From contig NZ_CP015080.1 in assembly GCF_001611275.1 (NCBI RefSeq), forward strand, positions 558,001 to 622,000: a stretch of DNA of 64,000 nt. The letters are read 5' to 3'. The notes below the pieces were generated by a model. It worked only from the letters and a program-made list of their open reading frames with translations, had not been told where the DNA came from and ran no database searches. Of this stretch, positions 29,823 through 37,098 are shown one piece after another (position 1 is the first letter of the stretch; each line of letters starts with the position of its first letter). The DNA is from Desulfuromonas sp. DDH964. GTDB taxonomy: Bacteria > Desulfobacterota > Desulfuromonadia > Desulfuromonadales > DDH964. The position numbers and the translations under genes were made by a program.

Positions 29823-30314
29823 ATGACGACCAGCAAGGGATTGGCCTGCGCCGGCGAGCGCCATGACACGTGTATCGACCGCGCCATGACAGCGGCCGAA
29901 CGGCTCTGCCGCGAACGCGGCCTGCGACTGACGCCGCTGCGGCGCCAGGTACTGGAGCTGATCTGGGGAAGCCACCGGCCGATCGGCGCCTATGCGCTGC
30001 TCGAAAAACTGCGGGAGCGTTGGGGCCGGACGGCACCGCCGACGGTCTACCGGGCCCTCGAGTTTCTCCAGGGGCAGGGACTGGTCCACCGCCTCGCCTC
30101 CCTCAACGCCTTTGCCGGCTGTGCCCGCCCCGGGCAGCCCCATGCCGGCCAGTTCCTGATCTGTGCCTCCTGCCAGAACCTGACCGAGATCGACGACCCG
30201 CAGCTGCATGGCGCTATCGCCGACAGCGCCGGGGCGGCCGGTTTTACCGTCCAGCATCCGACCGTCGAACTCCTCGGCCTCTGCGCCGCCTGCCGGAAGG
30301 AGGGGGAAATATGA
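29823..30314 (+). CDS. zur: Zinc uptake regulator, Fur family
   Basis: A 163-residue Fur-superfamily repressor. The winged helix (~25-95) contains L-T-P-L-R-R-Q-V-L-E-L and P-T-V-Y-R-A-L-E-F-L. The structural zinc site is formed by C-A-S-C near residue 119 and C-A-A-C near 156. Zur, rather than Fur, is chosen because of the znu neighbours. ATG 29823 follows a GGAGGGAA region. The stop overlaps the znuC start (ATGA). Confidence 0.9.
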   Translation: MTTSKGLACAGERHDTCIDRAMTAAERLCRERGLRLTPLRRQVLELIWGSHRPIGAYALLEKLRERWGRTAPPTVYRALEFLQGQGLVHRLASLNAFAGCARPGQPHAGQFLICASCQNLTEIDDPQLHGAIADSAGAAGFTVQHPTVELLGLCAACRKEGEI

Positions 30315-31081
30315 GCCACGACCGGCAAGGCAGCGCCGGGGAAATATTGGCCGCCGCCGAAGCCGTCCACGTGCACCTGGGGCGGGGGGAGGTCCTTTCC
30401 GGGGTCGATCTGGAGGTGCGCCGCGGCGAGATCGTCACCATCGTCGGCCCCAACGGCGCCGGCAAGACCACCCTGTTGCGGGTGCTGCTCGGCCTGCTGG
30501 CGCCGACCGCGGGGCGGGTGGTGCTGAGCCCGGGGGTGCGCATCGGCTACATGCCGCAGCGGATCCAGGTCGATGCGGTACTCCCCTTGAGCGTGCGGCG
30601 CTTTCTGACCCTGACCGGGCAGCGCTCCCTCTCCGAGCTGCGCCGCGTCCTCGCCGAAGTCGGCGCACCGATGCTGCTGGATCGCCCGGTTCAGGCTCTT
30701 TCCGGCGGTGAGATGCAGCGCGTGCTCCTCGCCAAGGCGCTGCTGCGCGACCCCGACCTTCTCGTCCTCGACGAGCCGGTGCAGGGGGTCGATGTGCAGG
30801 GGCAGCTCGAACTCTTCGGCCTGATCAGCCGAATCCGCCAGGAGCGCGGCTGTGCGGTGCTGATGGTCTCTCACGACCTGCACCTGGTGATGGCCGCCAC
30901 CGACCGGGTCGTCTGCCTCAACCGCCACGTCTGCTGTACCGGAACCCCGGACGCGGTCCAGGGGAGCGCCGCCTTTATCGAGCTCTTCAGTCCCCAGGTG
31001 GTGGCCAACCTGGCGATCTATGCCCATCAGCACGACCATTCCCACGACCCGGTCAGCGGCAAGGAGAACAACCATGGATGA
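30311..31081 (+). CDS. znuC: Zinc ABC transporter ATPase
   Basis: A 256-residue ATPase. Walker A is G-P-N-G-A-G-K-T-T near residue 46, the signature is L-S-G-G-E-M-Q-R near 133, Walker B is L-L-V-L-D-E-P-V-Q-G-V-D near 152, and the switch His is in V-S-H-D-L-H near 186. The His-rich tail (H-Q-H-D-H-S-H-D-P) may bind zinc. It overlaps zur upstream and znuB downstream. Confidence 0.93.
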   Translation: MSHDRQGSAGEILAAAEAVHVHLGRGEVLSGVDLEVRRGEIVTIVGPNGAGKTTLLRVLLGLLAPTAGRVVLSPGVRIGYMPQRIQVDAVLPLSVRRFLTLTGQRSLSELRRVLAEVGAPMLLDRPVQALSGGEMQRVLLAKALLRDPDLLVLDEPVQGVDVQGQLELFGLISRIRQERGCAVLMVSHDLHLVMAATDRVVCLNRHVCCTGTPDAVQGSAAFIELFSPQVVANLAIYAHQHDHSHDPVSGKENNHG

Positions 31082-31862
31082 CTTCCTGCTGCGCGCCCTG
31101 CTCGGCGGCGTCGGCGTCGCCGTGGTCGCCGGCCCCTTCGGCTCCTTCGTCGTCTGGCGCCGCCTCGCCTACTTCGGCGACACCCTATCCCATTCGGCGC
31201 TGCTCGGCGTCGTCCTCGGCTTTCTCTTCCACTTCAATCTGACCCTGGGGGTGGTCGTCGTCTGCCAGTTGCTGGCGCTCCTCCTCTTTCTGCTGCAGCG
31301 GCAAAAACAGATCGCCGGCGACACCCTGCTCGGTATCCTCTCCCACAGTGCCCTGTCGCTGGGACTGGTGCTTCTCGCCCTGGTCGAGACCCTGCGCATC
31401 GATCTCCTCTCCTACCTGTTTGGCGACATTCTCGCCATCGGCAACGCTGATCTCGCCTGGATCTTCGGCGGCGGCACTCTGGCCCTTGCCGCTCTCGCCC
31501 GGCTCTGGCGCCCGCTGCTGGCAATCACCGTGCACGAGGACCTGGCCCGGGTCGAGGGGGTGCCGGTCGCTTTCGTCAACTGGGCGTTCCTGGCGATGAT
31601 GGCGCTGGTCATCGCCCTGCTGATGAAGGTGGTCGGCCTGCTGCTGGTCACTTCGCTGCTGATCATTCCGGCGGCCGCGGTACGACGCTTCGCCACCACC
31701 CCGGAAGGGATGGCGCTATTGGCCGCGCTCTGCGGTGGCCTGGCGGTGGTCGCCGGGCTCGCCGCTTCCTACCGCTGGGATACGCCGGCCGGTCCCTCGA
31801 TCGTGGTGGCGGCCGCGCTCCTTTTTGTTGCCGCGCAGCTCCTTCCGCGGCGCGGGACCTGA
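31074..31862 (+). CDS. znuB: Zinc ABC transporter permease
   Basis: A 262-residue ABC-3 family permease with about eight membrane helices. F-G-D-T-L-S-H-S-A-L-L-G near residue 38 is the conserved family segment. ATG 31074 overlaps the znuC stop by 8 bases. It forms the membrane part of ZnuABC. Confidence 0.93.
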   Translation: MDDFLLRALLGGVGVAVVAGPFGSFVVWRRLAYFGDTLSHSALLGVVLGFLFHFNLTLGVVVVCQLLALLLFLLQRQKQIAGDTLLGILSHSALSLGLVLLALVETLRIDLLSYLFGDILAIGNADLAWIFGGGTLALAALARLWRPLLAITVHEDLARVEGVPVAFVNWAFLAMMALVIALLMKVVGLLLVTSLLIIPAAAVRRFATTPEGMALLAALCGGLAVVAGLAASYRWDTPAGPSIVVAAALLFVAAQLLPRRGT

Positions 31863-31909
31863 AGAATTTTCGGCAGATAGAACTGGGAAGGGGAGGGGGA
31901 AGGTTGAAC

Positions 31910-32959
31910 TCAGGCGCCGAGAACGCCGTCACGAGTCGACTCCTTGACCCGGTACATGGCGAGATCGGCGGCACTGATCAGCTGCTCCTTGTCGGCGGCA
32001 TCGTCGGGAAAAGTGGCGACGCCGAAGCTCGCCGTCAGGTGAATCACCTGACCGGCATCGTTAAAGAAGCGGTGCTCGCGGATGGTTCGGCGCAGGTGGT
32101 CGGCCATAACCAGGGCGCCCTGCTTGTCGGTGGCCGGCAGGATGATGACAAACTCGTCGCCGCCGTAGCGGGCCGGGAGGTTGACGCGCCGGGTCGATTC
32201 GCGGATCAGCCGGCCGGTCTCGCTCAAAACCCGGCTGCCGACCAGGTGCCCCCAGCTGTCGTTGACCTGCTTGAAGTGGTCGAGGTCGATGAAGACGACG
32301 GAGAGGGGGGTCCGGTAGCGGCTGGCGCGCTCGATTTCGTATTCGAGCAGGGAGTGGAAGTGGCGGTCGTTGAAGAGGCCGGTCAAGTCGTCGGTGATCG
32401 TCAGCTGGCTGATCTTTTCGACGTGGCGGGCGTTGTCGATGGCGATGGCAACGAAGTCGGCAACGGCGGTCAGGATCGCCAGGTCCTCCTCGTCGAAACG
32501 CCCCTCGGTGTGACTGTTGATCAGTTCGACGACGCCAAGCACCCTGGCGCGAATCCGGACCGGCACGCAGACGATGGAGTGGGTGGTGAAGGAGACCGCC
32601 TCGTCGACCTGGGGGGCGAAACGCGGATCGCGGTTGACATCGGGGATCAGCAACGGTTCGCCATGCTCGACGACCCAGCCGGCGATCCCCTGCCCCTTGG
32701 CGAGGCGCAGCCCCTTGAGCGCGGCGGCGGCCGGTGAGACCGCGATCTCGAAGGTGAGCTCCCCGGTCTGCTCGTCGACCAGCAGCAGCGACCAGCTCTG
32801 TGACTTCAGCAGCAGGCTGACCTTTTCCAGAATCAGGTTGAGCACCTCGGAGAGGCTCAGGGTCGAGGTCAACGCCTTGGCGATCTCCACCAGGATCGCC
32901 AGTTCACGGTTGCGCCGTTCCAGGACAGATAGAAGCTGATTGTCGGTGTTGACCGTCAT
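31910..32959 (-). CDS. GAF-GGDEF diguanylate cyclase
   Basis: A 349-residue soluble protein. The GAF sensor domain spans ~20-175 and GGDEF ~185-345. The active-site motif is intact (R-Y-G-G-D-E-F). The inhibitory I-site position reads R-R-V-N instead of R-x-x-D, so product feedback may be lost. I chose M-T-V-N-T-D-N-Q at 32959 because the upstream in-frame extension to 33076 has no conserved content. The GAF ligand is unknown. Confidence 0.9.
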   Translation of the reverse strand: MTVNTDNQLLSVLERRNRELAILVEIAKALTSTLSLSEVLNLILEKVSLLLKSQSWSLLLVDEQTGELTFEIAVSPAAAALKGLRLAKGQGIAGWVVEHGEPLLIPDVNRDPRFAPQVDEAVSFTTHSIVCVPVRIRARVLGVVELINSHTEGRFDEEDLAILTAVADFVAIAIDNARHVEKISQLTITDDLTGLFNDRHFHSLLEYEIERASRYRTPLSVVFIDLDHFKQVNDSWGHLVGSRVLSETGRLIRESTRRVNLPARYGGDEFVIILPATDKQGALVMADHLRRTIREHRFFNDAGQVIHLTASFGVATFPDDAADKEQLISAADLAMYRVKESTRDGVLGA

Positions 32960-33177
32960 GTGCAGATTCCCGTGGGGGTTGCAGGATAAAAGCAGGCCCC
33001 AGAAATATACCACACGCTTCTCCATCTCGCCCCGAAACCGCCAGGTCTCTCCTGTCGTGCCTGCCATGGCGGCCATTCACTCCGCCGCACCCTCTCCCCG
33101 CCCCACGCCACAAATGGTTTTTGACAGTGGTATAATTTGCGCCATCGACACTTTTGTTAAAAAAATCAAAAAAACTC

Positions 33178-33205
33178 TTGACAGGGCGGAGCGGCTCGTT
33201 TAAAA
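33178..33205 (+). promoter_or_regulatory. Candidate promoter for the rrf2-cyd operon
   Basis: TTGACA (33178-33183) with TTAAAA (33200-33205) after 16 bases lies 33 bases before the Rrf2 start. An extended -10 (TGGTATAAT, ending at 33136) further upstream is an alternative. Confidence 0.45.
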
Positions 33206-33237
33206 AGGGACAAAAATAACCTTAAAGGTCATCAATT

Positions 33238-33639
33238 ATGATGGGTCTGACCCGCAAAGGCGAATACGCGATTCGCGGCATGATCTACCTGGCGGCCCAG
33301 CCGCCGGGAAGCCTGGTCCTGGTCCAGGAGATCGCCGCTGCCACCGAGGCGCCGGTCAGTTTTCTCGCCAAGATTTTCCAGGAGTTCGCCAAGAGCGGCC
33401 TGGTCCATTCGGTCCGCGGCTCGGGGGGCGGCTTCACCCTCGCCCGGTCCGCCGCCGAGATCAGCCTGTTGCAGGTGGTGGAAATTGTCGAAGGGCCGAT
33501 CCTGCCCAATCGCTGCCTGGAGGATCGGGAGCGCTGCGATCGCCGCAACGGCTGCCGAGTGCACGAAGTCTGGCGCCGGATCCAGCAGCAGACGGTGGCG
33601 ACGCTGCGACAGGTGACCCTGGCGGAGATCGCCCATTGA
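33238..33639 (+). CDS. Rrf2-family regulator with three-Cys cluster site
   Basis: A 133-residue winged-helix regulator. It begins L-T-R-K-G-E-Y-A-I-R-G, typical of Rrf2, with the recognition region near residues 28-60. The C-terminal Cys triad C-x6-C-x5-C (N-R-C then E-R-C then N-G-C) is the usual Fe-S ligand set. Position 14 bases before the DUF4492-cydAB genes suggests that it senses redox or O2/NO and controls bd oxidase; this is inference. Start is ATG 33238 or the adjacent ATG 33241. Confidence 0.9.
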   Translation: MMGLTRKGEYAIRGMIYLAAQPPGSLVLVQEIAAATEAPVSFLAKIFQEFAKSGLVHSVRGSGGGFTLARSAAEISLLQVVEIVEGPILPNRCLEDRERCDRRNGCRVHEVWRRIQQQTVATLRQVTLAEIAH

Positions 33640-33653
33640 TACGGGAGGCGAAA

Positions 33654-33887
33654 ATGAGTGTCGGCATTGTCAACAACCTGCTTGCCATGTACGTCGAGGG
33701 GTTTCGCGCCATGCGGCTCGGCCGGACCCTGTGGACGATCATCCTGGTGAAGCTGATCCTCCTCTACACCCTTGCCCGCTTACTCTTCCCCGATCCGTTG
33801 CAGGAGAACTTCGCCAATGACCGGGAGCGCGCCGACCACGTCCTCGGGCAACTGGTGCGCCCCCCACCTGCAGCCGACGCCAGGTAA
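33654..33887 (+). CDS. DUF4492 small membrane protein
   Basis: A 77-residue protein with one transmembrane helix (~residues 26-45, T-L-W-T-I-I-L-V-K-L-I-L-L-Y). M-Y-V-E-G-F-R-A-M-R-L-G-R-T-L-W is the DUF4492 pattern, which is commonly encoded beside cydAB. GGGAGG lies 7 bases before ATG 33654. A role in bd-oxidase assembly is plausible but unproven. Confidence 0.85.
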   Translation: MSVGIVNNLLAMYVEGFRAMRLGRTLWTIILVKLILLYTLARLLFPDPLQENFANDRERADHVLGQLVRPPPAADAR

Positions 33888-33965
33888 TGAGCTCTTCCCG
33901 GCCTTATGAAACAGGCCGGGAAGGAAAGCAATCCGGTCCCTGAACCCTCAGCCATGGAGGCACCC

Positions 33966-35501
33966 GTGCTGGAACAGATCGATTTTACCCAGGTCAACTG
34001 GGCGCGCGCCCAATTTGCCCTCACTGCCATGTTTCACTGGATTTTCGTACCGCTCACCCTCGGCCTCTCCTTTCTCGTCGCCTTTTTCGAGAGCATCTAC
34101 GTCAAGACCGGCAATCCCGAATGGAAGCGCCTCACCCGCTTCTGGATGAGCCTGTTCGCCATCAACTTCGCCATCGGGGTGGCGACCGGCATCATCATGG
34201 AGTTCGAGTTCGGCACCAACTGGTCGAACTACTCCTGGATGGTCGGTGACATCTTCGGGGCGCCGCTGGCGGTGGAAGGAATCTTTGCCTTCTTCATCGA
34301 GGCGACCTTTTTCGCGGTGATGTTCTTCGGCTGGGACCGGGTGTCGCAGAAGACCCACCTCTTTGCGACCTGGATGGTGGCGGTCGGCTCCAATCTCTCG
34401 GCGCTCTGGATCCTGGTCGCCAATGGCTGGATGCAGCTCCCCGTCGGCATGACTTTCAACCCCGACCTCGCCCGCTTCGAGATGACCAACTTCTGGGCGG
34501 TCCTCTTCTCGCCGGTGGCCATCAGCAAGTTTACCCACACTACTGCTTCCGGCTTCATGCTCGCCTCGGTCTTCGTCATCGGCGTCAGTTCCTGGTTCCT
34601 GCTCAAGGGGCGCCACCTGCAGCTGGCCAAGCGCAGTATCCTGGTGGCGGCGACCTTCGGCCTCCTCTCCGGGCTCTTCGTCGCCTTCTCCGGCGACGAG
34701 GCCGCCTTCACCAACGCCCACCACCAGCCGATGAAGCTGGCGGCCATGGAATCGCTCTACAATGGCGGAGTGCCAACCGGCCTGATTCCTTTCGGCATCC
34801 TCGACCCCGCCAAACGCCCCGGCGACAGCAAGGATCCCTTCCTGGTCAAGGTCGAGGTGCCGGGGGTCCTCTCCCTGCTTGCCAACCGGATTCTGACCAG
34901 CTTCGTCCCGGGGATCAACGATCTGGTTTACGGCAACCCCGAACAAAACATCCTCGCCACCGGGGTGAAGATCGAACGGGGCCGGATCGCCATAGCTGCC
35001 CTCGCCGACTACAAGGAGGCGCGACAGGCCGGCGACGAGCCTGCGGCGCAGAGCGCCCTCGCCACCCTGCGCGCCAACCAGGAGTTTCTCGGCTACGGCT
35101 ACCTCGATCGGCCGGAGGATGCGGTACCTCCGGTGGCGCTCACCTTCTACAGCTTCCGCGCCATGATCGCCCTGGGCACGATTCTGATGCTGGTCTTCGT
35201 TCTCTTCCTCTACTTCACCTGGACCGACCGCATCTCCCAGCAGCGCTGGCTGCTGCGCCTCGGTGTCCTCAGCATCTTTCTTGCCTACCTCGCCTCCGAG
35301 GCCGGCTGGATCGTCGCCGAGGTCGGCCGCCAGCCCTGGGCGATCCAGAACCTGTTGCCGGTGACGGTTGCCAATTCCAACCTGACCGCCGGGACGGTAC
35401 AGACCACATTCTTCCTCTTTTTAGCTATCTTCACCACCCTGCTGATCGCCGAAATTCGCATCCTGCTCAAGCAGATCCAAACCGGACCGGAGGGCCACTG
35501 A
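33966..35501 (+). CDS. cydA: Cytochrome bd oxidase subunit I
   Basis: A 511-residue subunit carrying the hemes of the quinol:O2 oxidase. H in A-M-F-H-W near residue 21 is the conserved N-terminal heme ligand. The G-W-M-Q-L-P-V-G segment near 160 and the Q-loop/G-R-Q-P-W segment near the C terminus are present. Upstream in-frame ATGs exist at 33906 and 33954. I prefer GTG 33966 because GGAGG lies 5 bases before it and the remaining N terminus matches the family. Confidence 0.9.
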   Translation: MLEQIDFTQVNWARAQFALTAMFHWIFVPLTLGLSFLVAFFESIYVKTGNPEWKRLTRFWMSLFAINFAIGVATGIIMEFEFGTNWSNYSWMVGDIFGAPLAVEGIFAFFIEATFFAVMFFGWDRVSQKTHLFATWMVAVGSNLSALWILVANGWMQLPVGMTFNPDLARFEMTNFWAVLFSPVAISKFTHTTASGFMLASVFVIGVSSWFLLKGRHLQLAKRSILVAATFGLLSGLFVAFSGDEAAFTNAHHQPMKLAAMESLYNGGVPTGLIPFGILDPAKRPGDSKDPFLVKVEVPGVLSLLANRILTSFVPGINDLVYGNPEQNILATGVKIERGRIAIAALADYKEARQAGDEPAAQSALATLRANQEFLGYGYLDRPEDAVPPVALTFYSFRAMIALGTILMLVFVLFLYFTWTDRISQQRWLLRLGVLSIFLAYLASEAGWIVAEVGRQPWAIQNLLPVTVANSNLTAGTVQTTFFLFLAIFTTLLIAEIRILLKQIQTGPEGH

Positions 35502-35502
35502 T

Positions 35503-36639
35503 ATGATCGGACAACTCGCTCTTAGCCAGCTGCAGCAGCTCTGGTGGCTGATCGCCTCGCTGGTCGGCTCCCTCTTTTTGATGCTGACCTTTGTCCAGGG
35601 GGGGCAGACCCTCCTCTTCACCCTGCCGCGTTCGGACCAGGAGCGGCTGCTGCTGGTCAATTCCATCGGCCGCAAGTGGGAGCTGACCTTTACCACCCTG
35701 GTCCTCTTCGGCGGGGCCCTCTTTGCCGCCTTCCCGCTCTTCTACGCCACCAGCTTCGGCGGCGCCTACTGGGTCTGGATCCTGATCCTCTTCACCTTTG
35801 TCGGCCAGGCGGTGAGCTACGAATACCGGCGCAAACCGGCCAACCTGCTCGGCACCCGCAGCTTCGACATTTTCCTCTTCCTCAACGGCAGCGTCGGCCT
35901 GCTGCTGATCGGTGCCGCCGTCGGCACCTTCTTCACCGGCTCCAGTTTCAGCCTCAATGGCTACAATCTGGTGACCTGGCAGCATCCGCTGCGTGGTCTC
36001 GAGGCGGCCTTCAATCCCTTCAACGTCGCCCTCGGCCTCTTTCTGGTTTTCCATGCCCGGGTCCTCGGCTCCCTCTACCTGCTCAACAATATCGAGCACG
36101 ACGGGCTCAACCAACGCTGCCGTCAGGCCGTTTTCGTCAACCTGCTGCTGGCGCTGCCGTTCCTCCTCTTCGTCCTCTTCCGCCTGGTGACCATGCCCGG
36201 TTACGCGGTCGACCCGGTCACCGGCAGCGTCAGCCTCGAAGCCGGCAAGTACCTGCACAACCTGCTGGCGATGCCGGCGGTCCTGGGGCTGCTGCTGGTT
36301 GGCCTGCTGCTGGTGGTCTGGGCAGTGGTTGCCGGCCGCTTTCTCGGCAGCCGGCGCGGCATCTGGTTCGCTGGCCCCGGGACGGTGCTGGTCGGCCTCG
36401 CCCTCTTCGCCCTGGCCGGCTACCACGATACCGCCTTCTATCCCTCCAGCTCCGATTTGCAGAGCAGCCTGACCATCCACAACGCCTCGAGTAGCCACTA
36501 CACCCTGACGGTAATGAGTTACGTGGCGTTGGCGGTCCCCTTCGTCCTCGCCTACATCGCCTATTTCTGGCGGCTGATGGACGCCCGGTCGCTGACGCTG
36601 GAACAGCTCGAAGGCGAACATTCCCATGACCTCTACTGA
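35503..36639 (+). CDS. cydB: Cytochrome bd oxidase subunit II
   Basis: A 378-residue membrane subunit with about nine helices, pairing with CydA. It starts 1 base after the cydA stop. The Y-E-Y-R-R-K segment near residue 108 and the G-Y-H-D-T-A-F-Y-P-S segment near 306 match the family. Together with the preceding genes it gives an oxygen-reducing, probably O2-detoxifying branch in an otherwise anaerobic gene set. Confidence 0.93.
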   Translation: MIGQLALSQLQQLWWLIASLVGSLFLMLTFVQGGQTLLFTLPRSDQERLLLVNSIGRKWELTFTTLVLFGGALFAAFPLFYATSFGGAYWVWILILFTFVGQAVSYEYRRKPANLLGTRSFDIFLFLNGSVGLLLIGAAVGTFFTGSSFSLNGYNLVTWQHPLRGLEAAFNPFNVALGLFLVFHARVLGSLYLLNNIEHDGLNQRCRQAVFVNLLLALPFLLFVLFRLVTMPGYAVDPVTGSVSLEAGKYLHNLLAMPAVLGLLLVGLLLVVWAVVAGRFLGSRRGIWFAGPGTVLVGLALFALAGYHDTAFYPSSSDLQSSLTIHNASSSHYTLTVMSYVALAVPFVLAYIAYFWRLMDARSLTLEQLEGEHSHDLY

Positions 36640-36654
36640 CCAAGGAGCTCGCCC

Positions 36655-36750
36655 ATGATGACCCTTCTTCTGTTAACCGTTTGGCTGGTGATGATCATCG
36701 CCTCCTACAAGCTCGCGCTCCGCGTGCTGGAGCGCAGCGGTAACCTCTGA
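36655..36750 (+). CDS. CydX-like 31-residue bd oxidase subunit
   Basis: A short ORF reads M-M-T-L-L-L-L-T-V-W-L-V-M-I-I-A-S-Y-K-L, then A-L-R-V-L-E-R-S-G-N-L. It is one transmembrane helix followed by a basic/acidic tail. AAGGAG lies ~8 bases before the ATG, and it begins 15 bases after cydB and before the operon terminator. Size, position and topology match CydX/CydS small subunits. I cannot assign it to a named family by sequence. Confidence 0.75.
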   Translation: MMTLLLLTVWLVMIIASYKLALRVLERSGNL

Positions 36751-36789
36751 AACCAGGCGTGGTACCGCGTCACCGCCTGGTGAAAGGCC

Positions 36790-36832
36790 AAGGCCCATCT
36801 TCCCCCTGCGGGTGGAAGATGGGCCTTTCTTC
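36790..36832 (+). terminator. Terminator of the cyd operon
   Basis: A perfect 14-bp stem (AAGGCCCATCTTCC at 36790-36803 with 36814-36827) followed by T-T-C-T-T. The remaining 36833-37098 carries no gene I can see, only a GGGGGGGAGA ribosome site at its end. Confidence 0.85.
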
Positions 36833-37098
36833 GTAACGGAAGAACACTGCTTTCCGTGGGCGACGCCAGACACCGCGCAACTTTTTCGCCGAGTCCCCTT
36901 CAATTTCACCCAGATGGGGGATGGCGAAGTAGAAAATATTCGTTAACATCAAACCTGACCTTCTCCGTCCTGGCGGCGAACTTGCGATTCGTTGTTCCGG
37001 GACGGCAAGGTTGGGAGGGTCTCGGCCCGGGAGAAGGTGACGCGGCGGCGGCCGCATATTCTGTCGCAGTTTTTCAATCGGCAGGGGGGGGAGATCAG

